A program made the position numbers and the translations under genes. Shown one piece after another: positions 37,379 through 48,218 of a stretch of DNA of 64,000 bases. The stretch spans positions 2,232,001-2,296,000 of the forward strand of contig NZ_JBBCMA010000001.1 in the NCBI RefSeq assembly GCF_037152535.1. The letters run 5' to 3'. Every line of letters begins with the position of its first letter. The stretch's first letter is position 1. Origin of the DNA: Leclercia sp. AS011 (GTDB taxonomy: Bacteria; Pseudomonadota; Gammaproteobacteria; Enterobacterales; Enterobacteriaceae). Under the pieces are notes generated by a model. The model saw only the letters and a program-made list of their open reading frames with translations, made no database searches and had not been told where the DNA came from.

Positions 37379-39280
37379 ATGAAACTACAGAATTCTTTTC
37401 GCGACTATACGGCTGAGTCCGCGCTGTTTGTGCGCCGGGCGCTGGTCGCCTTTTTGGGGATTTTGCTGCTGACTGGCGTGCTCATCGCCAACCTCTATAA
37501 TCTGCAGATTGTCCGTTTTACCGATTACCAGACCCGCTCCAACGAAAACCGCATCAAACTCGTCCCTATCGCCCCCAGCCGCGGCATTATCTACGATCGC
37601 AACGGGACGCCACTGGCGCTGAACCGCACGATCTACCAGATTGAAATGATGCCGGAGAAGGTCGATAACGTACAGGATACCCTCGACGCGCTGCGTGGCG
37701 TGGTAGACCTGAATGACGACGATATTGCCGCCTTCAAAAAAGAACGCTCCCGCTCGCATCGCTTTACGTCGATCCCGGTAAAAACCAACCTCACCGAGGT
37801 GCAGGTGGCCCGTTTCGCCGTGAACCAATACCGCTTCCCCGGCGTAGAAGTTAAAGGCTACAAACGCCGCTTCTACCCGTACGGCTCTGCCCTGACCCAC
37901 GTCATCGGCTATGTCTCGAAAATCAACGATAAAGACGTTGACCGGCTGGACAAAGACGGCAAGCTCGCCAACTACGCGGCGACGCACGATATTGGCAAGC
38001 TGGGCATCGAGCGCTATTACGAAGATATACTCCACGGCCAGACCGGTTATGAAGAGGTTGAGGTCAACAACCGTGGCAGGGTGATCCGCCAGCTGAAAGA
38101 GGTGCCGCCCCAGGCCGGGCATGACATCTATCTGACCCTGGATCTCAAACTCCAGCAGTATGTTGAAACCCTGCTGGCCGGTAGCCGTGCGGCGGTCATT
38201 GTGAGCGATCCGCGCAGCGGCAGCATTCTGGCGCTGGTCTCGACCCCAAGCTATGACCCGAACCTGTTCGTCGATGGCATCTCCAGCAAGGACTACTCTG
38301 GCCTGCTCAACGATCCGAACACGCCGCTGGTCAACCGCGCGACGCAGGGGGTCTATCCGCCAGCCTCAACGGTTAAACCGTACGTTGCCGTCTCCGCCCT
38401 GAGCGCCGGGGTGATCACCCGCAATACTGGTCTCTTCGATCCGGGCTGGTGGCAGTTGCCTGGCTCGGAAAAACGCTACCGCGACTGGAAGAAGTGGGGC
38501 CACGGTCATCTGAACGTCACCAAATCGCTGGAGGAGTCGGCAGATACCTTCTTCTATCAGGTCGCCTACGACATGGGCATCGACCGTCTTTCGGAATGGA
38601 TGGGTAAATTTGGCTATGGTCACTACACCGGTATCGACCTGTCGGAAGAGCGTTCCGGCAACATGCCAACCCGCGAATGGAAGCTGAAACGTTTTAAAAA
38701 GCCCTGGTATCAGGGGGACACCATTCCGGTCGGGATCGGCCAGGGTTACTGGACTGCCACCCCAATCCAGATGAACAAAGCGCTGATGATCCTCATTAAC
38801 GACGGGGTGGTGAAAGTGCCGCACCTGCTGATGAGCACCGTTGAAGACGGCAAAAAAGTGCCGTGGTCGCAGCCGCATGAACCGCCGGTGGGCGATATTC
38901 ACTCCGGTTACTGGGAAATTGCCAAAGACGGGATGTACGGCGTAGCCAACCGCGCGAACGGTACGGCGCACAAGTACTTTGCTGGCGCCCCCTATAAAAT
39001 CGCGGCGAAATCCGGTACCGCTCAGGTCTTCGGCCTGAAGGCGAACGAAACCTATAACGCGCATAAAATTGCTGAACGTCTGCGTGACCATAAGCTGATG
39101 ATTGCGTTTGCTCCCTATGATAACCCGCAGGTCGCCGTGTCGATTATTCTGGAAAACGGCGGTGCAGGCCCGGCGGTCGGTACCATCATGCGCCAGATCC
39201 TCGACCACATCATGCTGGGTGATAACAACACTGACTTGCCGAGTGAAAGCCCGGCTGCCGCCGGCGCGGAGGACCAATAA
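37379..39280 (+). CDS. mrdA: Peptidoglycan transpeptidase PBP2
   Basis: PBP2 is the DD-transpeptidase of the elongasome and sets rod shape together with RodA. It has 633 residues, as in E. coli. One membrane helix (about residues 22-42) precedes the pedestal domain. Catalytic motifs are Ser330 in the STVK box (PPASTVKPY), the SxD equivalent SAD in [10 protein letters not shown] near residue 384, and KSGTAQVF near residue 544. mrdB follows after 2 bp. It is the target of mecillinam. Confidence 0.99.
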   Translation: MKLQNSFRDYTAESALFVRRALVAFLGILLLTGVLIANLYNLQIVRFTDYQTRSNENRIKLVPIAPSRGIIYDRNGTPLALNRTIYQIEMMPEKVDNVQDTLDALRGVVDLNDDDIAAFKKERSRSHRFTSIPVKTNLTEVQVARFAVNQYRFPGVEVKGYKRRFYPYGSALTHVIGYVSKINDKDVDRLDKDGKLANYAATHDIGKLGIERYYEDILHGQTGYEEVEVNNRGRVIRQLKEVPPQAGHDIYLTLDLKLQQYVETLLAGSRAAVIVSDPRSGSILALVSTPSYDPNLFVDGISSKDYSGLLNDPNTPLVNRATQGVYPPASTVKPYVAVSALSAGVITRNTGLFDPGWWQLPGSEKRYRDWKKWGHGHLNVTKSLEESADTFFYQVAYDMGIDRLSEWMGKFGYGHYTGIDLSEERSGNMPTREWKLKRFKKPWYQGDTIPVGIGQGYWTATPIQMNKALMILINDGVVKVPHLLMSTVEDGKKVPWSQPHEPPVGDIHSGYWEIAKDGMYGVANRANGTAHKYFAGAPYKIAAKSGTAQVFGLKANETYNAHKIAERLRDHKLMIAFAPYDNPQVAVSIILENGGAGPAVGTIMRQILDHIMLGDNNTDLPSESPAAAGAEDQ

Positions 39281-39282
39281 TC

Positions 39283-40395
39283 GTGACGGATAATCCGAAT
39301 AAAAAATCGCTGTGGGACAAGATCCACATCGACCCCGCCATGCTGCTGATCCTGCTGGCCCTGCTGGTCTACAGTGCACTGGTCATCTGGAGCGCCAGCG
39401 GCCAGGATCTCGGCATGACGGAGCGCAAGATTGGCCAGATCACCATGGGTCTGGTGATCATGGTGGTCATGGCGCAGATCCCTCCGCGGGTTTACGAGGG
39501 CTGGGCGCCCTATCTCTATATTTTCTGTATTATTCTGCTGGTGGCGGTAGATGCCTTTGGCGCTATCTCGAAAGGGGCGCAGCGCTGGCTCGACCTCGGT
39601 ATTGTGCGTTTTCAGCCCTCGGAGATCGCGAAAATCGCCGTTCCCCTGATGGTGGCTCGCTTCATTAACCGTGACGTCTGCCCGCCGTCGCTGAAAAATA
39701 CCGCTATCGCGCTGGTGCTGATCTTCCTGCCGACGCTGCTGGTAGCCGCACAGCCGGACCTCGGCACCTCAATTCTGATCGCCCTCTCCGGCCTGTTTGT
39801 GCTGTTCCTCTCCGGGCTGAGCTGGCGGCTTATCGGCATTGCGGTAGTGCTGGTCGCCGCCTTTATCCCGATCCTGTGGTTCTTCCTGATGCACGATTAT
39901 CAGCGCCAGCGCGTGATGATGTTGCTCGATCCGGAGAGCGACCCGCTCGGGGCAGGCTATCATATTATACAGTCGAAGATTGCGATCGGCTCTGGCGGCC
40001 TGCGCGGTAAGGGCTGGCTGCACGGAACCCAGTCGCAGCTTGAGTTTCTGCCCGAACGCCACACCGACTTTATCTTCGCGGTTCTGGCGGAAGAGTTAGG
40101 CCTGGTCGGGATATTGATCCTGCTGGCGCTCTACCTACTGCTCATCATGCGCGGATTGTGGATCGCTGCCCGGGCGCAAACCACCTTTGGCCGGGTAATG
40201 GCCGGTGGCTTGATGTTGATTTTATTCGTTTATGTTTTCGTAAATATTGGTATGGTGAGCGGTATTCTGCCGGTGGTAGGCGTACCGCTTCCGCTGGTGA
40301 GTTACGGAGGCTCGGCCCTGATCGTTCTGATGGCCGGGTTCGGGATCGTGATGTCGATCCACACACACAGAAAAATGTTGTCAAAAAGCGTATAA
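39283..40395 (+). CDS. mrdB: SEDS peptidoglycan glycosyltransferase RodA
   Basis: RodA polymerises lipid II in complex with PBP2. It has 370 residues from a GTG start 2 bp after mrdA. About ten membrane segments are visible. The family motifs include [10 protein letters not shown] near residue 100, the [13 protein letters not shown] segment [18 protein letters not shown] with the catalytic Asp near residue 262, and [13 protein letters not shown] near residue 335. Confidence 0.98.
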   Translation: MTDNPNKKSLWDKIHIDPAMLLILLALLVYSALVIWSASGQDLGMTERKIGQITMGLVIMVVMAQIPPRVYEGWAPYLYIFCIILLVAVDAFGAISKGAQRWLDLGIVRFQPSEIAKIAVPLMVARFINRDVCPPSLKNTAIALVLIFLPTLLVAAQPDLGTSILIALSGLFVLFLSGLSWRLIGIAVVLVAAFIPILWFFLMHDYQRQRVMMLLDPESDPLGAGYHIIQSKIAIGSGGLRGKGWLHGTQSQLEFLPERHTDFIFAVLAEELGLVGILILLALYLLLIMRGLWIAARAQTTFGRVMAGGLMLILFVYVFVNIGMVSGILPVVGVPLPLVSYGGSALIVLMAGFGIVMSIHTHRKMLSKSV

Positions 40396-40405
40396 GGGGC
40401 ACGCA

Positions 40406-41527
40406 ATGCGTAAGCAGTGGTCTGGGATCTGCATCGCAGTGAGTTTACTGGCAGCCTGTACAAGTGACGATGGTCAGCAGCAAGCGACCGTCGCACCGGC
40501 GCAGCCGGCAGTTTGTAATGGTCCGGTGGTTGAGATCAGCGGGGCCGATCCGCGTTTTGAACCGCTGAGCGCCACCGCCAATCAGGATTACGAACGCGAC
40601 GGTAAAAGCTACAAAATCGTTCAGGATCCTTCCCGATTCAGTCAGGCAGGGCTGGCGGCGATTTATGACGCCGAGCCGGGCAGCAACCTGACCGCCAGCG
40701 GCGAAGCCTTCGACCCGATGCAGCTCACCGCTGCGCATCCGACGCTGCCGATCCCGAGCTATGCCCGTATCACCAACCTGGCGAACGGCCGGATGATCGT
40801 GGTGCGTATCAACGATCGTGGCCCGTACGGCAACGATCGTGCGATCTCGCTGTCGCGCGCTGCGGCCGACCGGTTGAATACCTCTAATAACACCAAAGTA
40901 CGTATCGACCCGATTATTGTCACTCAGGACGGTTCGCTCTCTGGCCCGGGAATGGCCTGTACCACCGTGGCTAAACAGACCTATGCCCTGCCCGCGCGTC
41001 CCGATCTGAGCAGCGGAATGGGTGCCGCGTCGTCCGTTTCCGAACCTGCACCGCAGGGTGACGTGCATCCCATCAGTAATGACACGCTGAAAAGCGAAGA
41101 CAGCATGGGCGCACCGGTCAGCAGCAGCGGCTTCCTTGGCGCACCGACCACCCTCGCCCCGGGCGTGCTGGAAGGCAGCGAACCGCCAGCGCCTCAGCCG
41201 GTCGTCACCGCACCGGTGAACGCGACGGCACCGGTTACTGCCCCTGTTTCTGCCCCGACTCAGGCTCCGGTTGCGGCGCCCGTTTCTGCCCCAGCCCAGG
41301 CCGGTGGCTACGTCGTGCAGGTTGGTGCGGTCAGCGACCAGGCTCGTGCTCAGCAGTATCAGCAGCGTCTCGGCCAGCAGTTTGGCGTACCGGGCCGCGT
41401 TGAGCAGAATGGCGCAGTATGGCGTATTCAGCTAGGCCCGTTTGCCAGCAAATCTGAAGCGGCGGCCCTGCAGCAACGTCTGCAGAATGAAGCGCAGTTA
41501 CAGTCATTTATCGCTGTTGCAAAATGA
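40406..41527 (+). CDS. rlpA: Septal-ring lytic transglycosylase RlpA (lipoprotein)
   Basis: RlpA is an outer-membrane lipoprotein. The 373-residue protein has a lipobox ending LLAAC (Cys17), a double-psi beta-barrel RlpA domain (about 75-165) with the conserved RINDRGPYG, a long Pro/Ala/Val-rich linker (about 180-295) with repeated APVSAP units, and a C-terminal SPOR domain (about 298-373, GGYVVQVGAVSDQARAQ) that binds denuded glycan at division sites. The E. coli protein has little measurable lytic activity. It is 10 bp after mrdB. Confidence 0.96.
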   Translation: MRKQWSGICIAVSLLAACTSDDGQQQATVAPAQPAVCNGPVVEISGADPRFEPLSATANQDYERDGKSYKIVQDPSRFSQAGLAAIYDAEPGSNLTASGEAFDPMQLTAAHPTLPIPSYARITNLANGRMIVVRINDRGPYGNDRAISLSRAAADRLNTSNNTKVRIDPIIVTQDGSLSGPGMACTTVAKQTYALPARPDLSSGMGAASSVSEPAPQGDVHPISNDTLKSEDSMGAPVSSSGFLGAPTTLAPGVLEGSEPPAPQPVVTAPVNATAPVTAPVSAPTQAPVAAPVSAPAQAGGYVVQVGAVSDQARAQQYQQRLGQQFGVPGRVEQNGAVWRIQLGPFASKSEAAALQQRLQNEAQLQSFIAVAK

Positions 41528-41666
41528 TTAATCAGCGGTATCCGAATTGTCAGTATTTGTCATGTTGATTCACACTCTCATGCTGAAAGTCGGATGCCTG
41601 CCTGTATAGCATTTGCTATAGTAAGGCACTTTTTTTAATTCCATCACGGATGTCGTTGTTCTGACC

Positions 41667-42878
41667 ATGAAGACCACTTTCTCCGCTCGTTTTATGCAGC
41701 GCATGGCGCTCGCTACGGCGCTTTGCGCAGCCACGCTCTCAGTTGCTCACGCCGATGACCTGAATATCAAGACCATGATCCCGGGCGTTCCGCAGATCGA
41801 CGCGGAATCCTACATCCTGATCGATTACAACTCCGGCAAAGTGTTGGCTGAACAGAACGCGGATGCACGACGCGACCCGGCCAGCCTGACCAAAATGATG
41901 ACCAGCTACGTCATCGGTCAGGCCATGAAAGCAGGTAAATTCAAAGAGACCGACCTGGTGACCATCGGTAACGATGCGTGGGCTACCGGCAACCCGGTGT
42001 TTAAAGGTTCATCTCTGATGTTCCTGAAACCCGGCATGCAGGTTCCCGTCTCCCAGCTGATCCGTGGTATCAACCTGCAGTCCGGTAACGACGCCTGCGT
42101 GGCAATGGCAGACTTCGCCGCGGGTAGCCAGGATGCCTTCGTCGGCCTGATGAACAGCTACGTTTCCGCGTTGGGCCTGAAAAACAGCCACTTCCAGACC
42201 GTTCACGGCCTGGATGCTGACGGTCAGTACAGCTCCGCACGCGATATGGCCCTGATTGGCCAGGCGCTGATCCGCGACGTGCCGAACGAGTACACCATCT
42301 ATAAAGAGAAAGAGTTTACCTTTAACGGTATTCGTCAGACCAACCGCAACGGCCTGCTGTGGGATAACAGCCTGAACGTTGACGGCATCAAAACGGGTCA
42401 CACCGACAAAGCCGGTTACAACCTGGTAGCCTCTGCCACCGAAGGCCAGATGCGTCTGATCTCTGCGGTAATGGGCGGTCGTACCTTCAAAGGCCGTGAA
42501 ACCGAGAGCAAGAAGCTGCTGACCTGGGGCTTCCGCTTCTTCGAAACCGTGAACCCACTGAAAGCGGGTAAAGAGTTCGCCTCTGAGCCGGTGTGGTTTG
42601 GCGATAACGATCGCGCCTCTCTGGGCGTCGATAAAGATCTCTACCTGACCATCCCACGTGGCCGCATGAAAGACCTGAAGGCCAGCTATGTACTGACCGC
42701 CAGCGAACTGCACGCGCCGCTGAAGAAAAACCAGGTTGTGGGCACCATCAACTTCCAGCTCGATGGTAAAACCATCGATCAGCGCCCACTAGTGGTGCTG
42801 GACGAAATCCCGGAAGGCAATTTCTTCGGCAAAATCATTGATTACATTAAATTGATGTTCCATCACTGGTTTGGTTAA
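41667..42878 (+). CDS. dacA: D-alanyl-D-alanine carboxypeptidase PBP5
   Basis: PBP5 trims the terminal D-Ala of peptidoglycan pentapeptides in the periplasm. It has 403 residues as in E. coli, with a signal peptide (about 1-29, cleavage near VAHADD). Catalytic motifs are Ser73 in SLTK (Ser44 of the mature enzyme), SGN in LQSGNDACV, and KTG in [12 protein letters not shown]. The C-terminal amphipathic helix [18 protein letters not shown] anchors it to the inner membrane. A terminator follows. Confidence 0.99.
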   Translation: MKTTFSARFMQRMALATALCAATLSVAHADDLNIKTMIPGVPQIDAESYILIDYNSGKVLAEQNADARRDPASLTKMMTSYVIGQAMKAGKFKETDLVTIGNDAWATGNPVFKGSSLMFLKPGMQVPVSQLIRGINLQSGNDACVAMADFAAGSQDAFVGLMNSYVSALGLKNSHFQTVHGLDADGQYSSARDMALIGQALIRDVPNEYTIYKEKEFTFNGIRQTNRNGLLWDNSLNVDGIKTGHTDKAGYNLVASATEGQMRLISAVMGGRTFKGRETESKKLLTWGFRFFETVNPLKAGKEFASEPVWFGDNDRASLGVDKDLYLTIPRGRMKDLKASYVLTASELHAPLKKNQVVGTINFQLDGKTIDQRPLVVLDEIPEGNFFGKIIDYIKLMFHHWFG

Positions 42879-42928
42879 GAATTGAACACTTGAAAGTGTG
42901 ATTTCCGTCCCCATATACTATGTAACCT

Positions 42929-42965
42929 GATAACTCCCACCCGATGTGGGAGTTATTATTTTTTT
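42929..42965 (+). terminator. Terminator of dacA
   Basis: An 11-bp stem ATAACTCCCAC / GTGGGAGTTAT with a 5-nt loop is followed by a long T-run. Confidence 0.93.
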
Positions 42966-42985
42966 GACGTACTGCCGGAGCTCAC

Positions 42986-43249
42986 ATGAAAACCAAACTT
43001 AACGAACTGCTTGAATTCCCTACTCCTTTTACTTACAAAGTAATGGGACAGGCGTTGCCTGAGCTGGTTGATCAGGTGGTTGAAGTGGTACAGCGCCATG
43101 CGCCAGGCGACTACTCTCCGACGGTGAAACCAAGCAGCAAAGGCAACTACCACTCCGTGTCCATCACCATCACGGCAACGCATATTGAACAAGTCGAGAC
43201 GCTGTACGAAGAGCTCGGTAATATCGATATCGTCCGTATGGTGCTGTAA
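42986..43249 (+). CDS. ybeD: YbeD, DUF493 family protein
   Basis: An 87-residue cytosolic protein with an ACT-like ferredoxin fold, identical in length to E. coli YbeD. Conserved segments are [14 protein letters not shown] and [14 protein letters not shown]. The function is uncertain; its fixed place beside lipB suggests, but does not prove, a link with lipoate metabolism. GGAGCTCAC precedes the ATG. Confidence 0.95.
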   Translation: MKTKLNELLEFPTPFTYKVMGQALPELVDQVVEVVQRHAPGDYSPTVKPSSKGNYHSVSITITATHIEQVETLYEELGNIDIVRMVL

Positions 43250-43257
43250 CGCCTTTC

Positions 43258-43287
43258 GGTTACCCGCATCGCCGGGTAACCTGTTTT
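43258..43287 (+). terminator. Terminator of ybeD
   Basis: A 9-bp stem GGTTACCCG / CGGGTAACC with a 6-nt loop and the T-rich tail TGTTTT, 8 nt after ybeD. Confidence 0.82.
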
Positions 43288-43341
43288 CCCTCTGTGATAT
43301 ACTCCCCGCTACAGTTTGTCCCTTCGTTCGGAGATATCGTT

Positions 43342-43983
43342 TTGTATCAGGATACTATTCTCGTCCGCCAGCTTGGGCTGCAGCCCTATGAACCTGTCTC
43401 CCAGGCTATGCATGAATTCACTGACACGCGCGACGAGAACACGCCGGATGAGATCTGGCTGGTAGAGCATCCCCCGGTGTTTACCCAGGGTCAGGCCGGG
43501 AAAGCAGAGCATCTGCTGATGCCGGGTGATATTCCGGTGATCCAGAGCGATCGTGGCGGGCAGATCACTTACCACGGGCCAGGTCAACAGGTGATGTATG
43601 TCCTGCTCAACCTGAAACGCAGGAAGCTCGGCGTGCGGGAACTGGTGACACTGCTTGAACAGACGGTGGTCAATACGCTGGCCGAATTTAATATTGAGGC
43701 GCACCCGCGCGCGGACGCACCCGGCGTCTATGTCGGCGACATGAAAATATGTTCACTCGGGTTGCGTATTCGTAAAGGATGCTCTTTTCACGGTCTGGCA
43801 TTAAATATCAATATGGATCTTTCGCCTTTCCAGCGCATCAATCCGTGTGGGTATGCGGGGATGGAAATGACCCAAATGCGTCAGTGGGTTGAGAACATTA
43901 CCCCAGAAATTGCGCGCCCTTATTTGCTTAATGCTTTTTTAGCACTGCTAAACAATCCGCCCCATAAATATATTCCTGCTTAA
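43342..43983 (+). CDS. lipB: Octanoyl-(acyl-carrier-protein):protein N-octanoyltransferase
   Basis: LipB moves octanoate from ACP to the lipoyl domains of 2-oxoacid dehydrogenases and GcvH. From the TTG start at 43342, as in E. coli, it has 213 residues; GGAGATATCG lies upstream. The family motifs include [14 protein letters not shown] near residue 70, Lys135 in [10 protein letters not shown], and the catalytic Cys169 in [10 protein letters not shown]. The product is finished by LipA, encoded 1.4 kb downstream. Confidence 0.97.
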   Translation: MYQDTILVRQLGLQPYEPVSQAMHEFTDTRDENTPDEIWLVEHPPVFTQGQAGKAEHLLMPGDIPVIQSDRGGQITYHGPGQQVMYVLLNLKRRKLGVRELVTLLEQTVVNTLAEFNIEAHPRADAPGVYVGDMKICSLGLRIRKGCSFHGLALNINMDLSPFQRINPCGYAGMEMTQMRQWVENITPEIARPYLLNAFLALLNNPPHKYIPA

Positions 43984-44222
43984 TTATCTCCTCCCGTTGG
44001 CTCATTATTTGATGGGCCATACTTATTTGACGGCTTTTACCCTTTACAACATTCGGTAGTTTCTATATTTTCAAAAAGCATGGATAACGCCTGCGCAAAG
44101 GTCAGACAAATCAATGATTTCATTTAAGAATGTTAATTCTCAAAAACAGATTATCCATAACAATAAGCACATTATTTAATTTCAACTATTATTTGTATTG
44201 TGAATGAATAGGGAGGAATGGC

Positions 44223-45176
44223 GTGGATAATAATAATTTTCCAGATAAACGCTTGAGCGATCCAGGCAGTGAAGCAAAACCACAAATTTTTCGGACTTTA
44301 CGCAATATCGATCTCAACTTATTGACGATTTTTGAGGCGGTTTATGTCCACAAAGGCATCGTTAATGCTGCGAAAATTCTTAATCTCACTCCCTCAGCAA
44401 TAAGCCAATCCATTCAAAAGTTGCGGGCAATTTTCCCCGACCCGTTGTTTATTCGTAAAGGCCAGGGCGTGACCCCCACCGCCTACGCCACACATCTGCA
44501 TGAATACATCAGCCAGGGGCTGGAATCGATTCTCGGGGCGCTGGATTTAACCGGCAGCTACGATAAGCAGCGGACCATCACCATTGGCACTACCCCAACC
44601 GTCGGGGCACTGGTGATGCCGCCGATCTACCAGGCCGTAAAGATGCATGCGCCGCATCTGATGCTGCGTAATATTTCGGTTAATGACGCCGAGACGCAGC
44701 TAGGGCAGTTCCAGACCGACCTGATTGTAGACAGCAACGCCCTGAATGCCCGCGCCCTGAGCCACAATGTCCTTTTCGCTGACAGACTGTTGCTGATTTG
44801 CCGTAAACACCATCCGGCCCTGAGTCAGGCCGCCACGGTGGAGAACCTGCAGCAATACGAGCAAACGTTGCTGATGCTGGAAGGACAAAACCTGAATGGA
44901 CTGCGGCAACGCATCAACGACATTTTCCCGGAAAAGCAGGTCGACTTCAGCAGTTACAATCTCTTTACGATTGCCGCCCTGATCGGCAGCAGTGACCTGA
45001 TTGGTATCATCCCCGAGCGTCTGTTTAATCTGGTACGCCACTGCTGGCCGCTGGAGCAGATCCCCTTCGCCCCGCTGAACGCTGAGTGCGTTGAAATCTC
45101 CCTGTATTACAACAAGCTGAGCCTGCGCGACCCGGTACTTGAAAATCTGATTAACGTCATCCGCCAGGCCTTCTGA
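44223..45176 (+). CDS. ybeF: LysR-family transcriptional regulator YbeF
   Basis: A 317-residue LysR-type regulator with a GTG start preceded by GGGAGGAATG. An N-terminal extension of about 25 residues leads into the winged helix-turn-helix (about 30-90, IVNAAKILNLTPSAISQSIQ), followed by a periplasmic-binding-protein-like effector domain. Length equals E. coli YbeF. Ligand and targets are not known from sequence. The 239 bp upstream are A/T-rich and hold its promoter. The position between lipB and lipA is conserved in E. coli. Confidence 0.93.
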   Translation: MDNNNFPDKRLSDPGSEAKPQIFRTLRNIDLNLLTIFEAVYVHKGIVNAAKILNLTPSAISQSIQKLRAIFPDPLFIRKGQGVTPTAYATHLHEYISQGLESILGALDLTGSYDKQRTITIGTTPTVGALVMPPIYQAVKMHAPHLMLRNISVNDAETQLGQFQTDLIVDSNALNARALSHNVLFADRLLLICRKHHPALSQAATVENLQQYEQTLLMLEGQNLNGLRQRINDIFPEKQVDFSSYNLFTIAALIGSSDLIGIIPERLFNLVRHCWPLEQIPFAPLNAECVEISLYYNKLSLRDPVLENLINVIRQAF

Positions 45177-45383
45177 ACAGCGACCATGACCCGCAAAGCC
45201 GCGCTGCCCCACACAAAAGGCACTAAACAACAACTATTTTACAATTTGGCGACCGGGCAGGCTGCTTTATCGGCCGTTTCAATGATATACTGCCTGTCGT
45301 TCGTTCAAAAATAGTTGATAAATACAACATTCCCTTGAATTGAAACGCTTTCCTTCGATTTTCGCAACTGGAAGACGCACGCT

Positions 45384-46349
45384 ATGAGTAAACCCATTGT
45401 GATGGAACGTGGTGTTAAATACCGCGATGCCGATAAAATGGCCCTAATCCCGGTTAAAAACGTGGCTACGGAGCGCGAAGCGCTGTTAAGAAAACCGGCC
45501 TGGATGAAGATCAAACTTCCGGCGGACTCTTCGCGTATTCAGGGAATCAAAGCGGCGATGCGCAAAAACGGCCTTCACTCCGTATGTGAAGAGGCCTCCT
45601 GCCCGAACCTTGCTGAATGTTTTAACCACGGCACCGCGACCTTTATGATCCTCGGCGCAATTTGTACCCGCCGCTGCCCGTTCTGTGACGTTGCCCATGG
45701 TCGTCCTGTTGCCCCTGACGCCAATGAACCCCAGAAGCTGGGTCAGACGATTGCTGATATGGCGCTGCGCTACGTGGTAATCACCTCCGTTGACCGTGAC
45801 GATCTGCGCGACGGTGGGGCTCAGCACTTTGCCGACTGCATCACCGCTATCCGCGAAAAAAGCCCAAACATCAAAATCGAAACGCTGGTGCCCGACTTCC
45901 GTGGCCGTATGGACCGCGCGCTTGAGATCCTCAACGCCAACCCGCCAGACGTGTTCAACCACAACCTGGAAAACGTACCGCGCCTCTATCGCCAGGTGCG
46001 TCCGGGTGCCGATTACAACTGGTCGCTGAAGCTGCTGGAGCGTTTTAAAGAAGCGCATCCGGAGATCCCAACTAAATCCGGTCTGATGGTCGGTCTGGGT
46101 GAAACCAACGAAGAGATCATCGAAGTGATGCGCGACCTGCGTCGTCACGGCGTCACCATGCTGACGCTGGGTCAGTATCTGCAGCCAAGCCGTCACCACC
46201 TGCCGGTACAGCGCTACGTGAGCCCGGAAGAGTTCGACGAGATGAAAGCCGAAGCGATGGCGATGGGCTTTACCCATGCAGCCTGCGGCCCGTTCGTGCG
46301 TTCGTCCTACCACGCCGACATGCAGGCGAAAGGCGAAGAAGTGAAGTAA
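45384..46349 (+). CDS. lipA: Lipoyl synthase
   Basis: LipA is a radical-SAM enzyme that inserts two sulfurs into octanoyl-lysine. It has 321 residues, as in E. coli. The auxiliary cluster cysteines are in [12 protein letters not shown] (about residues 68-79) and the radical-SAM cluster in CTRRCPFC (about 94-101); the C-terminal RSSYHAD serine ligand is present. It acts on the LipB product. Confidence 0.99.
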   Translation: MSKPIVMERGVKYRDADKMALIPVKNVATEREALLRKPAWMKIKLPADSSRIQGIKAAMRKNGLHSVCEEASCPNLAECFNHGTATFMILGAICTRRCPFCDVAHGRPVAPDANEPQKLGQTIADMALRYVVITSVDRDDLRDGGAQHFADCITAIREKSPNIKIETLVPDFRGRMDRALEILNANPPDVFNHNLENVPRLYRQVRPGADYNWSLKLLERFKEAHPEIPTKSGLMVGLGETNEEIIEVMRDLRRHGVTMLTLGQYLQPSRHHLPVQRYVSPEEFDEMKAEAMAMGFTHAACGPFVRSSYHADMQAKGEEVK

Positions 46350-46379
46350 CCCCGTCACAAAGGTTTACATTTCACCCAT

Positions 46380-46408
46380 AAAAAAACCGGCCTGAGCCGG
46401 TTTTTTTC
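46380..46408. terminator. Terminator between lipA and tatE
   Basis: A stem ACCGGC / GCCGGT with a CTGA loop, A-run before and seven T residues after. It can serve both convergent genes. Confidence 0.92.
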
Positions 46409-46433
46409 TATCGCAAGCCATGAGGCGTGGTCG

Positions 46434-46634
46434 TTACTCTTTGTGAGAGAGTTTCTCGGCAGCGATATCCGCATCGGCTTTCTTAGCCGTGGCGTCATCG
46501 TCATTCATTGCCTTCTTAAAGCCTTTGATGGCAGCACCCAGGTCTCCGCCCAGCGTACGTAATTTCTTGGTACCAAACAGCAGGACAACCAGTGCGGCTA
46601 CCACCAGCAGTTTGGTAATACTAATCTCACCCAT
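46434..46634 (-). CDS. tatE: Sec-independent translocase subunit TatE
   Basis: TatE is a TatA paralogue that joins the twin-arginine translocase in the inner membrane. From ATG 46634 it has 66 residues (E. coli 67). The N-terminal helix [16 protein letters not shown] is followed by the hinge [10 protein letters not shown], an amphipathic helix and an acidic tail. AAGGT precedes the ATG. The open frame extends 33 codons upstream without similarity, so the shorter start is used. Confidence 0.96.
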   Translation of the reverse strand: MGEISITKLLVVAALVVLLFGTKKLRTLGGDLGAAIKGFKKAMNDDDATAKKADADIAAEKLSHKE

Positions 46635-46760
46635 AGATACCTTCTTGACGTAAACAGGCTGCGTTTCGCGCCTTAAAAACCTGACGTTATTAACGGTCAT
46701 TTGACGCCCGCACACAATAGCAATCTGTAACAAGGTGAATCAAGCGTTGTTTAAAAAACG

Positions 46761-47549
46761 TCATAATAATTGCGCAGGCGCGAAGCGTCGGTTGCGCAGG
46801 ACCGGCAGCTGCTGACGCGCCAGGGTAACGCGTTCCCGGCTAATATCGGCAAACAGCAGCGCTGGTCCCTCAGCCGCAGCCGCAACTGTCACCCCCAAAG
46901 GGTCGATAATACGGCTCTGGCCAATATTCTTGTTGCCGCACTCCCCTGCTGCCACCACATAGCAGGTCGTATCCAGCGCCCTGGCCGCCAGCAGCGTTGA
47001 CCAGTGGTGCTCCTTAAGCGGCCCTCTGACCCAGGCCGCAGGCAGGACCAGCACCTCCGCCCCTGCCAGCGCCAGATTTAATGCCATCTCCGGGAAGCGT
47101 AAATCGTAGCAGGTCATTAACCCCAGACGGATGCCCTCGATGTCGATGAGCGGCGGTATGCTCGTGCCCGCATCCACCAGCCTGGACTCCTGGATACTGA
47201 ACGCATCGTAAAGATGTAGCTTGGCGTATTGCTCAACGATCCTGCCGCCACGCAGCACCACCAGGGTGTTTATCGCTCTGCCTGCGGTTGAGGGGACATG
47301 CACGGTCAGCACCGTGGTCATCTGGTTTCGGGCACTCTCCGCCAGCAACAGCGTCAAAAAACCGCCGTCGAGCGGCTGGGCCGACTTTACGGAGAGATCG
47401 GGATCGTTATCATCCCGAGCCAGTAAGGCTTCCGGCAGCACCAGTAGCGATGCGCCCCGCGCTGCCGCCTGCGCCATCAGCGAAACGCAGGTTTCGGCAT
47501 TTGTCTGCCAGTTTGCCGTTACTGCAAATTGTCCAACCGCAACATACAT
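46761..47549 (-). CDS. ybeM: Deaminated glutathione amidase (nitrilase family) YbeM
   Basis: A 262-residue carbon-nitrogen hydrolase of the Nit1 type. The family is known to hydrolyse deaminated glutathione, a side product of transaminases, as metabolite repair. The Glu-Lys-Cys triad is visible: Glu in VLPEALLA (about residue 40), Lys in QYAKLHLYD (about 109) and Cys in [11 protein letters not shown] (about 146). The gene looks complete here; the K-12 copy is, as I recall, N-terminally truncated. It is divergent from crcB across 66 bp. Confidence 0.93.
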   Translation of the reverse strand: MYVAVGQFAVTANWQTNAETCVSLMAQAAARGASLLVLPEALLARDDNDPDLSVKSAQPLDGGFLTLLLAESARNQMTTVLTVHVPSTAGRAINTLVVLRGGRIVEQYAKLHLYDAFSIQESRLVDAGTSIPPLIDIEGIRLGLMTCYDLRFPEMALNLALAGAEVLVLPAAWVRGPLKEHHWSTLLAARALDTTCYVVAAGECGNKNIGQSRIIDPLGVTVAAAAEGPALLFADISRERVTLARQQLPVLRNRRFAPAQLL

Positions 47550-47615
47550 ATTTTCCCCTTACCTCAAACGGCGTTACACTCAGGATCCTTACACATCAAA
47601 TAGCAGGTATTGTTC

Positions 47616-47999
47616 GTGTTTCAACTTCTTTTAGCCGTTTTTATCGGTGGGGGCACAGGAAGCGTGGCGCGCTGGCTGTTGAGCATGCGATTGAACCCTC
47701 TGCATCAGCAGATCCCGTTCGGTACGCTCACGGCTAACCTTATTGGCGCTTTTATCATTGGGCTGGGGCTGGCGTGGTTCAACCGCATGACCCACATCGA
47801 TCCGGTATGGAAGCTATTGATCACTACCGGTTTCTGCGGCGGCCTGACGACGTTCTCAACGTTTTCCGCCGAGGTGGTATTTCTGTTGCAGGATGGTCGC
47901 GCAGCCTGGGCGCTGCTGAACATTGCGGTTAACCTTCTGGGTTCGTTAATGATGACCGCGCTCGCATTTTGGCTAATTTCTGCGGTTAACGCTCACTAA
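47616..47999 (+). CDS. crcB: Fluoride ion channel CrcB (Fluc)
   Basis: CrcB is a small dimeric inner-membrane fluoride exporter with four membrane helices. I take the GTG at 47616 as start: it gives 127 residues beginning [16 protein letters not shown], in step with E. coli, and sits 8 nt after AGCAGG. A TTG at 47610 would be only 2 nt from that site. The conserved [10 protein letters not shown] and [15 protein letters not shown] motifs (fluoride pore region) are present. No fluoride riboswitch fold was recognised in the short upstream gap. Confidence 0.96.
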   Translation: MFQLLLAVFIGGGTGSVARWLLSMRLNPLHQQIPFGTLTANLIGAFIIGLGLAWFNRMTHIDPVWKLLITTGFCGGLTTFSTFSAEVVFLLQDGRAAWALLNIAVNLLGSLMMTALAFWLISAVNAH

Positions 48000-48069
48000 A
48001 GATCCGGGCCTTAATGTTGGCTTAATTTTTCTCAGGCAACCTGTCACCACTTACACTGAGGGTGACGCA

Positions 48070-48156
48070 ATGAAAGAGAAAATAACAAATGCGGGAATGG
48101 TAGTGCTGAGCGTGGCGATCCTTGCCAGCTTTTTGAGACTGTACTTGTTTAGCTAA
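48070..48156 (+). CDS. Putative 28-residue single-span membrane mini-protein
   Basis: ATG 48070 opens a 28-codon ORF: MKEKITNAG, then a hydrophobic stretch MVVLSVAILASFLRLYLFS, then TAA. AGGGTG sits 8 nt upstream of the ATG as a good ribosome site, and a terminator-like hairpin follows 10 nt after the stop. A charged N-terminus with one predicted transmembrane helix is the pattern of enterobacterial small membrane proteins. I do not recognise a named family. It lies between crcB and convergent cspE. Confidence 0.55.
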   Translation: MKEKITNAGMVVLSVAILASFLRLYLFS

Positions 48157-48165
48157 GCCTGAACG

Positions 48166-48195
48166 AAAAAAACCCGCTCAGTGAGCGGGTTTTGA
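48166..48195. terminator. Bidirectional terminator between the mini-ORF and cspE
   Basis: A stem AAACCCGCTC / GAGCGGGTTT with a short loop and A/T-runs on both sides, lying 24 bp beyond the cspE stop. Confidence 0.9.
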
Positions 48196-48218
48196 AATTC
48201 TTGCTGGTCTCGTCTGAA

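Noticed and set aside
47550-47615. Possible fluoride riboswitch before crcB
   Set aside because: Only 66 bp separate ybeM and crcB and no pseudoknot-type fold is apparent.
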